In this document: in pieces, positions 1 to 9,045 of the stretch
How positions within the stretch are numbered: the first letter of the stretch is position 1
Layout of the letters: every line of letters starts with the position of its first letter
Origin: Sphingomonas sp. R647
Lineage (GTDB): Bacteria > Pseudomonadota > Alphaproteobacteria > Sphingomonadales > Sphingomonadaceae
Length of the DNA stretch: 64,000 bases
NCBI RefSeq assembly: GCF_020177055.1
Contig: NZ_JAIQXT010000001.1
Coordinates: 186,001 to 250,000 of the forward strand
Direction of reading: 5' to 3'
Translations under genes and position numbers: made by a program
The notes under the pieces: generated by a model
Databases searched by the model: none
The model's input: the letters and a program-made list of their open reading frames with translations, nothing else
What the model was told of the DNA's origin: nothing

Positions 1-603
1 CGCGTGACCATTGTCCAGAACCCGCTCACCTCGCTGGCGGATGATGTCGCGGCGACCCGCCGTGCCCTTGACCGACAGGATGGCCCGGCCGTGCTGGTCG
101 GGCATAGCTGGGGCGGGACGGTGATCACCGAAGCGGGCGTGCATCCAAAGGTCAGCGCGCTCGTCTATGTTTCCGCGCTGTCGCCCGATGCCGGGCAGAC
201 CACTGCGCAGCTCTACAAGGGCTATACCACGCCGCCCGAATTCGTGATCGACACGCACGCCGACGGGTTCGGTTTTATCAGGGCCGAGAATTTTCGCGCG
301 GGCTTCGCCGCCGATGCCTCCCCGGCGGATGCGGCCTTTTTGCGCGACTCGCAGGTGCCGATCAACATGGCGGCCTTTGGTACGGTGCTCAAACATGCCG
401 CCTGGCGCGCAAAGCCGAGCTGGGCGGTGATCGCAACTCACGATCGCGCATTCGATCCGCGCATGCTCCACGATATGGCCCGTCGCATCGGCGCCAAGGT
501 CACCCAAGTTCCTGCGAGCCATGCGGTCTTCATGACCCAGCCAAAGGTCGTCGCCGATGTCATCGACGACGCTGCCCGTCAGGTCTCGGCGGCAAGTACC
601 TAA
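1..603 (+). CDS. alpha/beta hydrolase, 5' end cut by window edge
   Basis: This is the C-terminal part of an alpha/beta-fold hydrolase of the small esterase type. The nucleophile elbow GHSWGG is visible at about residue 34 of the visible part, an aspartate follows in the stretch THDRAFDPRM, and a histidine in PASHAVFMTQP near the C-terminus, together a plausible Ser-Asp-His triad. Family members are usually about 230-270 residues, so 30-60 N-terminal residues including the first strands and oxyanion loop probably lie left of the window. The GTG at position 4 is therefore unlikely to be the real start. Substrate cannot be inferred. The next gene begins about 100 bases downstream on the same strand. 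Confidence 0.85.
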   Translation, partial: RVTIVQNPLTSLADDVAATRRALDRQDGPAVLVGHSWGGTVITEAGVHPKVSALVYVSALSPDAGQTTAQLYKGYTTPPEFVIDTHADGFGFIRAENFRAGFAADASPADAAFLRDSQVPINMAAFGTVLKHAAWRAKPSWAVIATHDRAFDPRMLHDMARRIGAKVTQVPASHAVFMTQPKVVADVIDDAARQVSAAST

Positions 604-704
604 CCACCCCGGTTTCAACCCCGACCCGGATTTCCGATGCGCGTGCGGTGGCGTTTCCACCAGTCGCGCAATGGCGGAGCCGTGTCCGATCGAAAGACAA
701 TCTC

Positions 705-2321
705 ATGACCAATCACGCCAGTCCTGCCCAAATCGCCGATTTCGAGCGCCGCGCACGCGAGAACCAGATGCGGCTCACCGCCAATCTGAAACCATCCTAT
801 GATTTCATCGTCTGCGGCGGCGGATCCTCCGGCTGCGTTATCGCCCGGCGCCTTGCCGAGAATGCCGACTGCCACGTGCTGCTGATCGAAGCAGGGGGCG
901 ATGATGCGGCCGAAAGCGTGCTCGACCCGGCGCTGTGGCCGACCAATCTGGGCAGCGCGCGCGACTGGGGCTTTCAGGCCGTGCCGAGCCCGCATCTCGA
1001 CGGCCGCGCGCTGTCGATGGCGATGGGCAAGGGGCTTGGCGGCGGATCGAGCGTCAACGTCATGGTCTGGGCGCATGGCCATCGCAGCGACTGGGACCAT
1101 TATGCCGCTGAATCCGGCGATCCGGCCTGGGGCGCCGATGCGGTCCAGGCGATCTATCGCCGGATCGAGAACTGGCAGGGTGTGCCTGACCCGGATCATC
1201 GCGGCAGCGGCGGCCCCGTCTGGGTGCAGCCTGCCGCCGATCCCAGCCCGCTTGCCGGCGCCCTGCTCGATGCCGCACAGGAACTCGGCATCCCGCGCTT
1301 CGACAGCCCCAATGGGCGGATGATGGCGGGCGCTGGCGGTGCCGCGATTTCCGACATGCTGGTGCGCGACGGGCGCCGCCACTCGCTCTACCGCGCCTAT
1401 CTGCGGCCCTTTGCCGACCGCCCCAACCTGACCATCCTCACCGATACGCTCGTCCGGCGCATCCTGTTCACCGGACGCCGCGCAACCGGTGTCGAGATCG
1501 AGCGGGCGGGCGAAATCCGGTCGATCGGCGTCGGCAGCGAGGTGATCGTGTCGACCGGCGCGATCAACACGCCCAGGCTGCTCATGCTGTCGGGTCTGGG
1601 CAAGCGCCGGGACCTCGCGCGCTTCGACATCCCGCTGGTCGAGCACATTACCGGCGTCGGCCAGAATCTGCAGGATCATGTCGCCTTTTGCTGCACCTGG
1701 GAATATCGCCAGCCGCTTGCCCCGCGCAACAACGGGAGCGAGGCGACGCTCTACTGGAAGTCGCGGCCCGAACTGACCGCGCCCGACCTGCTGTTGTGCC
1801 AGGTGGAATTCCCGGTGCCGAGCGAGCGCACTACCGCGCTCGGCGTGCCCGAGCATGGCTGGACGATGTTCGGCGGGCTTGCCCATCCGCAAAGCCGCGG
1901 CGATGTGCGGCTCGCATCGAGCGATCCGCATGCAGCGCCGGTGGTCGATCCCAGGATGCTGTCCGATCCGGCCGACGTCGCGGCGGCGCGGGCATGCGTC
2001 AACCTGTGCCGCGACCTGGGCGCAGCGGCATCCTTCACGCCGTTCGTGACGCGCGAGGTGATCCCCGGCGCGGGCAATCCGACCGACTATCGCTTTTTGC
2101 GCGATGCGGCGGTGACCTATTGGCACCAGAGCGGCACCGCACGCATGGGCCGCGATGACCTGGCGGTGGTCGACTCGACCCTCAAGGTGCGGGGCGTGGA
2201 AGGCCTGCGGGTCGCCGACGGATCGATCTTCCCGACCGTCCCCACTGGCAATATTCAGGCACCGTGCGCCATCGTCGGCGAGCGCGCCGCACAGATCATC
2301 CGCGATGCCTATCGCTTGTGA
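705..2321 (+). CDS. GMC family FAD-dependent oxidoreductase (alcohol/choline dehydrogenase type)
   Basis: A 538-residue GMC oxidoreductase, expected to oxidise an alcohol with FAD in the cytoplasm. The N-terminal Rossmann motif GGGSSG, in YDFIVCGGGSSGCVIARRL, binds the ADP part of FAD, followed by the acidic strand end LLIEAGG. The GMC signature region appears as GKGLGGGSSVN, and GVGQNLQDH is also typical. Near the C-terminus YWHQSGTARMG carries the catalytic histidine and GNIQAPCAIVGERAA the last FAD contact. The start at 705 (MTNHAS) is preferred to an upstream in-frame ATG at 648 because family homology starts there. The physiological alcohol is unknown, and no partner cytochrome is adjacent. 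Confidence 0.9.
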   Translation: MTNHASPAQIADFERRARENQMRLTANLKPSYDFIVCGGGSSGCVIARRLAENADCHVLLIEAGGDDAAESVLDPALWPTNLGSARDWGFQAVPSPHLDGRALSMAMGKGLGGGSSVNVMVWAHGHRSDWDHYAAESGDPAWGADAVQAIYRRIENWQGVPDPDHRGSGGPVWVQPAADPSPLAGALLDAAQELGIPRFDSPNGRMMAGAGGAAISDMLVRDGRRHSLYRAYLRPFADRPNLTILTDTLVRRILFTGRRATGVEIERAGEIRSIGVGSEVIVSTGAINTPRLLMLSGLGKRRDLARFDIPLVEHITGVGQNLQDHVAFCCTWEYRQPLAPRNNGSEATLYWKSRPELTAPDLLLCQVEFPVPSERTTALGVPEHGWTMFGGLAHPQSRGDVRLASSDPHAAPVVDPRMLSDPADVAAARACVNLCRDLGAAASFTPFVTREVIPGAGNPTDYRFLRDAAVTYWHQSGTARMGRDDLAVVDSTLKVRGVEGLRVADGSIFPTVPTGNIQAPCAIVGERAAQIIRDAYRL

Positions 2322-2797
2322 CGGCGGCGGCCGGTGCGCGACCGCCCTCACCGAGGTCGCCGCCGATCGCCAGGCTGTATCGCAACTGGGGCGATGTCGC
2401 TCCTGCGCGCTGCGCTCGGGGGTCTCGTTTGCGATTGAGCTTAATTACCGTTGCTGGCGGGAACGCCCGTCGCGTCGAGACGCGCGGCGGGAATGCCGTC
2501 GACCATTTGGTCGATCAGACTGCAGCGAGGCTCGGCCTTCACCGCGTGCCTTGTCCAGCTGAAGATGCCGGGCCGTGCCCATATGGGCTGCCTGCAGCGA
2601 ATCAGGCCCGATGTGTCTGTGAATTCGAGGCGCGCAGCAGGCAGGGGTTTGAAGGCGGCGAGGGTGGGCATCTATCCGCTTGTTTCCATTTCTGCGCTGC
2701 GCTTGGCTGAACGCCAATAGCTGTTGCAGCACGGGGATTTCCGCTTTTCTTGCTGTTCCCGACGCCGGGCTTCCGCCGCGGCGACGGGAGTTGGCAC
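2322..2797. other. intergenic region upstream of the hfa operon
   Basis: About 475 bases without a convincing gene; the open frames here have no family features. The end holds the hfaA ribosome binding site (GGGAG at 2786-2790). A promoter for the hfa operon should lie here, but no confident -35/-10 pair was recognised. Confidence 0.5.
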
Positions 2798-3364
2798 ATG
2801 GACAATCGCATCAAACTGGCGAGGCGGCGCAGGCTTCGTCGCGGCCTGATCGCTTCGGCACTGGGTCTCAGCATGGCTGTGTTTGCAGCCCATGCGCAGG
2901 ATGTCAGCGAGAACCGCAACTGGCAGTTTGCAACGCCCCAGGATCTTGCCGCGCGGACCGCCGCGCTCGACCTGATCATGAAGCAGCGTGCCGGCGTCTA
3001 TGCAGCGCCGGTCTACAATACGACCATCGATCGCCAGTATAATTGCTCTGTCGGCGCAACCGCCACCGGCAATCACGGCGCACAAAGCGCTCTGGCCAAT
3101 TCGCCGAGCGTTACCGGCACGAGCGCCAATGCGACCGGCAATCTGGCGACCAGCTCGGGCAGTGGCGATAGCGCGGGCGCCGATGTCGATGTCGATGTCG
3201 ATCAGCGCAATGGCGGTGCGGTCGGCGCTTTGGCCAGCGGGGATACCGGCGCTGTGGTGAATGGTCCTGCGTGGCAGGCATTGAATTCCGATCAGCGCAA
3301 TAGCGGCAACCAGAATGCGTCGGTCTCGGGCAGCACTGCCTGCGGCTTCGGGGCGCTCAACTGA
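2798..3364 (+). CDS. hfaA: HfaA-like holdfast anchoring protein (small secreted curlin-like protein)
   Basis: A 188-residue exported protein. Residues 1-35 form a signal peptide with a basic start (NRIKLARRRRLRRG), a hydrophobic core and a cleavage region around AAHAQD. The mature part is short, low-complexity and rich in Asn, Gly, Ser and Ala, with curlin-like stretches such as SDQRNSGNQNASVSGS near the end and two Cys residues. In Caulobacter, HfaA is a small amyloid-like outer-membrane-associated protein that helps fasten the polysaccharide holdfast to the cell. Assignment rests mainly on position: the stop overlaps the start of an unmistakable HfaB, and a large HfaD-like protein follows. 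A good GGGAG ribosome site supports the start at 2798. Confidence 0.75.
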   Translation: MDNRIKLARRRRLRRGLIASALGLSMAVFAAHAQDVSENRNWQFATPQDLAARTAALDLIMKQRAGVYAAPVYNTTIDRQYNCSVGATATGNHGAQSALANSPSVTGTSANATGNLATSSGSGDSAGADVDVDVDQRNGGAVGALASGDTGAVVNGPAWQALNSDQRNSGNQNASVSGSTACGFGALN

Positions 3365-4680
3365 TGCGTCGCGATGGATGGCGTCCGCTTGGGGTGCGCG
3401 GCGGCGCGCTGCTGGCGATCGGCCTTGCGCTTTCCGGCTGTGTCCGGCTGCAGGGCATCCGTGCCGCGCCGCTCGAGGTGCCGACCCTGGTCGGGCCGCC
3501 GGTGCGCGACAACCGCACTCCGCTGGACGGCGCCTTTGCCTGTTTTGCGTCGGACCTTGCCCGGTTGCCGTCGCGACGGCCGGTGATCGCGGTCGGCGAT
3601 GTGCGCGACTATACCGGCAAATATTCCGTCAACGAAGGCACGGCGATCACCCAGGGCGGGGCGCTCATGGTGGCCTCGGCACTTGGCAAGCTTGGCGGGG
3701 CCATCGTCATGGCCGAACGCTTCGATCCGACGATTGGCGAGCGCGAGCTTGGCTATGTCGAGCGCCGCCAGCTCGGCGACGGGCAGGTCCACTCGGTAGC
3801 GGGCGGGGAGGGCAGCAAGGTCGCCTGGCTGCCCTATTATGGCGGGTCGATCGCCGCCTCGGACTTCTACATTGTCGGCGGCATCACCGAGCTCAACTAC
3901 AATATCCGATCGGGCGGCGGGGAGTTTCGGATCGGGCAGACCGGGCCGAAGGCGCGCACCTATACCCAGTCGGTCGCGATCGACCTGCGCATCGTCGATA
4001 CCCGCTCGCTGCTGGTCGTCCATGCACTGAGCCTCACCAAGCAATTCTCGGGCTATGAGGTGGGCTTCAATATCTTCCGCTTCTTCGGCTCCGAGCTGTT
4101 CGACATCAATCTCGGCGCAAAGGCGCAGGAGCCCCTCCAGCTTGGCATCCGCACTGCGCTTGAGGAAGCGACGCTGCGGCTGGTCGGCGCGGCTACGACA
4201 CGCGATCCGGCACTGTGCCTGGCGACCGGTGTTGGCAGTGCCGCGCCGGCCGGTTGGGTTGGCGCGGGCCCCGCCATGTCCGCTGCCGCGCATTCAGCAG
4301 ACGGTGCGGTCAACGCACTGGCGCCGGCTGCGGCGCCGCCGCTTCCAATCCTCTTCGAGGCGCAGTCCGAGCGCTTCGTCGCGGCAGCAGGCGCGCTTGG
4401 CGCCCGGGTCAGCGCTGCACGTCGGCTGGGCCCGGTCGAGCTGCTGCTCACTGCCCGCGCGAGTGAACCCGCCGATCCCGCCCGGCGCCATGCGCTCGCC
4501 GATCGTCGCATTGCCGCAGTCGTCTCGCTGCTGCGCGGGATCGGCGTGGCGGACGACATGATCCGCCTGACCTGGCGTCCCGCTGCAAGCGACGCGCAGA
4601 TCTATCGCGAAGGCGCTGGCGACCAGCGCATCGCACGGCTGCGCGTCGCTGCAGCCGACCGCCAGTCTGAAGGGAGGTGA
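3364..4680 (+). CDS. hfaB: HfaB, CsgG-family outer-membrane secretion lipoprotein of the holdfast anchor
   Basis: A 438-residue lipoprotein related to the curli pore CsgG. A lipobox appears as ALSGC around residue 25. The CsgG domain spans about residues 40-280, with IAVGDVRDYTGKY, an open stretch ending in ASDFYIVGGITELNYNI, and the conserved end FRFFGSELFDINLGAKAQEPLQ split over the beta-barrel and helix. The C-terminal extension (about 290-438) is Ala/Pro-rich and then resembles an OmpA-like fold (ERFVAAAGALGARV, DRRIAAVVSLLRGIG). HfaB forms the pore that delivers HfaA and HfaD to the surface. Its ATG overlaps the hfaA stop by one base, indicating translational coupling. Confidence 0.92.
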   Translation: MRRDGWRPLGVRGGALLAIGLALSGCVRLQGIRAAPLEVPTLVGPPVRDNRTPLDGAFACFASDLARLPSRRPVIAVGDVRDYTGKYSVNEGTAITQGGALMVASALGKLGGAIVMAERFDPTIGERELGYVERRQLGDGQVHSVAGGEGSKVAWLPYYGGSIAASDFYIVGGITELNYNIRSGGGEFRIGQTGPKARTYTQSVAIDLRIVDTRSLLVVHALSLTKQFSGYEVGFNIFRFFGSELFDINLGAKAQEPLQLGIRTALEEATLRLVGAATTRDPALCLATGVGSAAPAGWVGAGPAMSAAAHSADGAVNALAPAAAPPLPILFEAQSERFVAAAGALGARVSAARRLGPVELLLTARASEPADPARRHALADRRIAAVVSLLRGIGVADDMIRLTWRPAASDAQIYREGAGDQRIARLRVAAADRQSEGR

Positions 4681-4732
4681 TCACGACCGCCGCTGCGCCT
4701 GATCTTTTCCCTCACATCACAGGAACACTCCC

Positions 4733-7675
4733 ATGCACCCAGTTTTTCGGTCTCGTCCCCGGCAGCGCCTTCTCGCCGGGATTCCAGCGCTCCTGATCGG
4801 GGCGAGCATGGTACCGGTCAGCGTGTCCGCCCAGTCGGGGCCGGTCACGACCGATACCGATCGCGTCAGCGCACATCGCCAGCTGAGCGCGCATTCCGAC
4901 ATCTCCAGTCAAACGCTGCCTTTAACCCCGGTACTTGCCGCCGACGCGCTGATTGGGGCCGATCTGCGCGTCCTGGGCATTGCTGCGCGGGCGCGCGCCA
5001 GCGCCAATGTGCTCGAAACACTGATCGATGACGAAGGGAATGCGCGCGAACCCCATTTCGCGCACGCCACGATCGGTTCGGGCGGGATCGACGCCGGGGG
5101 CGCTGTTGTCCTGTCCGGTTCGCAACGCGTGCGCGAGATTGAACTATTTGCGCGGGCGAACGCCGCGCCCACCGCGCTGCTCGGCCCGGTCGACGCCAGC
5201 ATTGTCGTTCTTGCCGACACAACCCAGCGTGCCGACGGGCAAGGCAATGATCATCGTGCACGTCTCGATGTGCACGGGTCCGGGGTGGTCGCCAGCCAGC
5301 AGGACAGCGATGCGGCAACCAGCGTCCGCGCGACGCTGACGCATGCGGTGTCGCTGATCGCCGATGATACCGTATCGAGCCGGCTCACACTCTCGGGCAA
5401 CGCGCAGGAGAGCGTGGCGACCACCAGTAGCGCCAGCCTCGCGCTCGCCGCATCGACAGGGGCCGACATGGCCGCTCCGGGCGCCGCGACGACGCGTCTT
5501 GATCCGCATGGAGCCGAGGCACGCGCGGGCGCTGCGATCGTGTCGAGCCAGCGATCTGAAGGCCTCGCCCTTGCGATGTCGGGTCAAGCGGGGCTTCCGG
5601 CGGGAACGCGGCTCCAGACCGGATCGCTGGCGCGAAGCGCGGCTGCGATCGGTCGCAATCGCCGCACCGCGCTCGGCACAGCCAATGATCTGCGCACCGC
5701 GCTGGACGTTGACGGAAAAGCGGCGTCTGCGGTGCTGAGTGCGCAGCAGTCGGACGGGCAGGTGCTGGCGAGCGTTGCGGGAGGCGAGCATGTTGGTTCG
5801 CTGGGGCGCGTCGACACATCGTCGGTCGCGGTTTTCGAAAATGATATCGCGGCGCGGTCGGCCGGCAATCTCGCCGAGATCGGGTTGCGCGTTTCTGGCG
5901 CAGCCGGGGCAGCTGCGCTCCATCCCGGCGCGGCTCCCGCTGCAGTCGCGCTGGTCGGGCAGGACGGCACCCACAGCACCAGCGCGCGCCATGCGATCCA
6001 GCTCGATCAACGCACCGGGCGTTCCAGTATCACCGCACGTGTCACTGACGCTGCGAGCCTGGTCGCGGTTGCCGACGGGCTCGACGCATCGCTGGTGACC
6101 ATGTCGGACAATCGCCAGACGTCCGAGGCGCTGGGCAATGCCGCAGCGGCGGAGGTTGCGGTCGATGCGGCGCGGTTCGAGGATGGCGCCGCCCTGCTCA
6201 GCGCCCAGGACAATGACGCAGATCTGCTCGCGACCAATGGCACGATCGCTGCGCCGGCCGGCGCGAGCGTCGCGATCGGTTCCTCGCTGCGCGACGCGCA
6301 GATCCGCTTGCGTGACAATGGGGTCGCGTCGCGTGCGACCGGCAACCGCGCCGACACCGCGCTCTTGCTCGTTGCGGGATCGGTGGGTGACGCGACCGCA
6401 TCTGATCGCGCACGCGCCGGCGCGCTGGACACCGGCTTTGGCGCCTCGGCCAGCCTTGCGCTGACCGCGGTGCAGCGGACCGGAAGCCCGGGCTATCGAC
6501 CGCTCGTCCAGAGCGACGCGACCGGCCGGTTCGCGGTCACGGTGGCGGGCGTTATCGAGCGCGCGGAAATCGAGATTGCCGACAACGCCCAGCAAGCGAC
6601 CGCAACGGCGAACAGCGCGGCCAATGCGCTGGGGCAGGCGGCAGCCGGCACTGCAACGAGCGCGCTCGCGGCTTCACAATATGGCGAAGCGACCGTGCTT
6701 GCGAATACGACGATGCGGTTGCTGGCGCCTGCCATGGCCATGGACTCGCGCGTTGCGATCAGCGGCAACCGCAACCAGGCAATCGCGACGATCAACACGC
6801 TCGACAACCGCCTGAGCGCAACCGGATCGGGAGCCGGCTCAGAAGCGTCCGCCGCGGTGGTGGATGCGGTCACGGATGCAGCGATTGCAGGCGATCATGT
6901 CCTTGCCAGCGCCCAGTTCGCGGCGGGAACCGCGATGGCGCGTGCGATCACGACGCTTGAGGGGGCATCGGGCGGCAATGCAACGCATCCGGGCGGTGCT
7001 GGCGCAAGCGTTCTGGTCGGCGGCAATGCGACCCTGTCCGAGGCGGCCGGAAACCGCGCGCTCAATGCGGTCGTGTTCGATGCGTCCGCTTCGGCCGGGC
7101 TGGTGTCGAGCCAGACCAATGCCGCCTCGGTCGGGGCCTATACGACCGCCAGCGCCTTGCTCGAAGTGCCGCAAACTGGTGTCGGGCTGGCCAATGCCAC
7201 GATGCGGTTCGAGGGCAATAGCGGCGCCGCGCTTGCGCGCGGCAATGTCGCCGACAACAGCATCGAAATCGACGGGGCAGGGCGCGCGACGCAGGGCCGC
7301 TCGGCACTGGTCAGCAACCAGGTCAACACGGGTTCGATCACCGCGTCTGTCAGTGGCTCAGGGCCGGTGGTCCTGCTCAATCATGCCGGCTCGGTCATGG
7401 CGGCGAGCTCTGCACGGATCGAGGGCAACAGCCTGACGGCGACCGCCTTTGGCAATGGCGCGGCCAATCGCGTCGCGCTGTCCCCGGCCAGCGCCGGCGC
7501 ATCGCTGGTCAGCCATCAGACCAATCACGGGCCCGTCCTTGCGCAGGTCACCGGCGCCGTCGGGGGCCTTGCTCCGGGCGCGGCCCACTCCGGCTCGGTC
7601 AGGATCAGCAATACCAGCCTCACCGCAACTGCAACCGGCAATGTCGCCTCCAGCGTCATGAGCGACATGCGCTAG
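4733..7675 (+). CDS. hfaD: HfaD-like holdfast anchor adhesin, large repetitive surface protein
   Basis: A 980-residue exported protein with an N-terminal signal (hydrophobic stretch about residues 13-33, ending near VSVSAQ). The remainder is built of degenerate repeats in which a strand with SSQ or SNQ (for example ALVSNQVNTGSITASVSG) alternates with a segment of the type IEGNSLTATAFGN followed by AANR or ADNS. At least ten such units can be followed, suggesting a beta-helix or curli-like stack. Position after hfaA-hfaB, size and repeat character fit HfaD, the larger surface-exposed holdfast anchor. It starts 52 bases after hfaB, behind an AGGAAC ribosome site, and probably belongs to the same transcript. 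Confidence 0.8.
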   Translation: MHPVFRSRPRQRLLAGIPALLIGASMVPVSVSAQSGPVTTDTDRVSAHRQLSAHSDISSQTLPLTPVLAADALIGADLRVLGIAARARASANVLETLIDDEGNAREPHFAHATIGSGGIDAGGAVVLSGSQRVREIELFARANAAPTALLGPVDASIVVLADTTQRADGQGNDHRARLDVHGSGVVASQQDSDAATSVRATLTHAVSLIADDTVSSRLTLSGNAQESVATTSSASLALAASTGADMAAPGAATTRLDPHGAEARAGAAIVSSQRSEGLALAMSGQAGLPAGTRLQTGSLARSAAAIGRNRRTALGTANDLRTALDVDGKAASAVLSAQQSDGQVLASVAGGEHVGSLGRVDTSSVAVFENDIAARSAGNLAEIGLRVSGAAGAAALHPGAAPAAVALVGQDGTHSTSARHAIQLDQRTGRSSITARVTDAASLVAVADGLDASLVTMSDNRQTSEALGNAAAAEVAVDAARFEDGAALLSAQDNDADLLATNGTIAAPAGASVAIGSSLRDAQIRLRDNGVASRATGNRADTALLLVAGSVGDATASDRARAGALDTGFGASASLALTAVQRTGSPGYRPLVQSDATGRFAVTVAGVIERAEIEIADNAQQATATANSAANALGQAAAGTATSALAASQYGEATVLANTTMRLLAPAMAMDSRVAISGNRNQAIATINTLDNRLSATGSGAGSEASAAVVDAVTDAAIAGDHVLASAQFAAGTAMARAITTLEGASGGNATHPGGAGASVLVGGNATLSEAAGNRALNAVVFDASASAGLVSSQTNAASVGAYTTASALLEVPQTGVGLANATMRFEGNSGAALARGNVADNSIEIDGAGRATQGRSALVSNQVNTGSITASVSGSGPVVLLNHAGSVMAASSARIEGNSLTATAFGNGAANRVALSPASAGASLVSHQTNHGPVLAQVTGAVGGLAPGAAHSGSVRISNTSLTATATGNVASSVMSDMR

Positions 7676-7684
7676 TTCCGTAGC

Positions 7685-7700
7685 GGGGGTCTGTACCCCC
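7685..7700 (+). terminator. small GC hairpin after hfaD
   Basis: A perfect 6-bp stem (GGGGGT/ACCCCC) with loop CTGT starts ten bases after the hfaD stop. No T-tract follows, so it is only a possible weak or Rho-assisted terminator. Confidence 0.35.
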
Positions 7701-7729
7701 TCCGGGCCACCCGCTGCGGGGGAAGGCCG

Positions 7730-8668
7730 TCACGCTCCCCCTCGCGTGGCGGCCTTTCTACCTGTCGTGACGATGACCGGCCGGTTCGGGCGATAGCGCT
7801 GCTCGATCAGCGCGAGGAACTGCGCCAGCGCCGGGTTGGGGTTGGCGCTGTGCCATTGCATGCACTGGTCGAGCCGGGTCGCACCGAACGCATCATGCAC
7901 CTCGCGCCACAGGATCTTTGGCGTCGCTGGCGCTGCGCCGGCGAGCACCGCGACACGGGTTTCGCCCGCAAGAATGGGCAGGTTGTCGCGGCTGACCGCC
8001 TGGATCGCGATCTTCGCGATTGTCCCGGGGCCGGTCATGCGCGCGGCGATCATCGCGGCGATGAGACTGCCTGGATCGGCCCTGGTCACAAGGAACGACA
8101 TGCCGCGAAAATCGGTCCAGTAGAGCCGCTCGCTGCTGGCGAGCCGATGACCGACCGGCAGCGCGATCATCAACGGCTCGCTCCACACCGTCAACGCGCA
8201 GCGCGCGCCCGGGTCGCCTTCCCCCGCGATGATCGCGAGGTCGAGCCGGTCGCGGTCGAGCGCGTCGAGCAGCTGCGCGCGCCCGTCCTCGATCGCCTCG
8301 AGCGCGACCTGCGGAAATGCCTCGCGATAGGCATCGAGAATGGCGCGCAGGTCACCCCCGGCGAGCGAGGCGTGAAAGCCGATCCTCAACGTCCCGCGTC
8401 TGCCGCACGCAAGCGCCTGTGACTCGCGCGCGAGGCGTTCAAGGTCATCGACGATCCCGCGGGCTTTTTGAAGAAAGTGAAGCCCCCCCGCGGTCGGGGC
8501 GACACCCTGGGTCGAGCGGGAAAAGAGCGCGATCCCGATGCGCTGCTCGAGATAGGCGATGCGCTTGCTCAGCGTCGATTGCTTGACGCAGAACCGCTCG
8601 GCAGCCTGGCTGAAGCTGCCGGTCTCCGCAGCCGCCAGCGCATAGCGCAGCAGATGAACCTCGATCAT
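7730..8668 (-). CDS. LysR-family transcriptional regulator
   Basis: A 312-residue LTTR. Residues 1-60 form the winged helix-turn-helix (LLRYALAAAETGSFSQAAERF, then KQSTLSKRIAYLEQRIG), and the rest is the periplasmic-binding-protein-like effector domain beginning around LRIGFHASLAGG. It is convergent with hfaD and divergent from the sigma-factor operon at 9.0 kb, about 380 bases away. LysR proteins usually control a divergent neighbour, so the FecI operon is one possible target, but no T-N11-A site was picked out with confidence. The effector is unknown. Confidence 0.9.
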   Translation of the reverse strand: MIEVHLLRYALAAAETGSFSQAAERFCVKQSTLSKRIAYLEQRIGIALFSRSTQGVAPTAGGLHFLQKARGIVDDLERLARESQALACGRRGTLRIGFHASLAGGDLRAILDAYREAFPQVALEAIEDGRAQLLDALDRDRLDLAIIAGEGDPGARCALTVWSEPLMIALPVGHRLASSERLYWTDFRGMSFLVTRADPGSLIAAMIAARMTGPGTIAKIAIQAVSRDNLPILAGETRVAVLAGAAPATPKILWREVHDAFGATRLDQCMQWHSANPNPALAQFLALIEQRYRPNRPVIVTTGRKAATRGGA

Positions 8669-9045
8669 GGCGCATCCCTGTCCGTCTTGCCCCGGTATGG
8701 CGGCGCGCAGCGGGCAGAGTGGAAAGGGAGGACAAAGCTTTCAACTACCAGAAATGGTGGGTCGCGCCTGCGCACCGAAGGTCGGACACGGCGTCCGATG
8801 CCTCCATTCCGGATCATCTTGGGTGCCCGGCCTTGCCTTGCGCTTTTGCGGGCGGCTAGACTTGCCCGGTGCCGTGACCATGGCACCGAGGCGTGAGAAC
8901 CTCGTGTGGGTGATCTTCACATGGCCTTGCGGCCGGGTGGCCAACGCGCATGTCCAGGCCTTGCGGCTAAAGGCGTCGGCGCATGTTCCCATACATGTTC
9001 TCAACACCCGGCCTGCCGCCGGATCCGTCTCGCTTGCGGAGACGG
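8669..9045. other. divergent intergenic region between LysR gene and FecI-type sigma gene
   Basis: About 375 bases. It must carry promoters in both directions. No convincing gene, operator or hairpin was recognised beyond the GGAGA ribosome site at 9038-9042. Confidence 0.45.

Noticed and set aside
615-2351. Long minus-strand reading frame of 578 codons
   Set aside because: Exactly antisense to the GMC oxidoreductase, with Arg/Ala/His-rich sequence and no family motif; a shadow frame caused by high GC.
4733-7675. Repeats within the HfaD-like gene as a CRISPR or tandem DNA repeat
   Set aside because: The repetition is at protein level, degenerate and in frame; no identical direct repeats with spacers.
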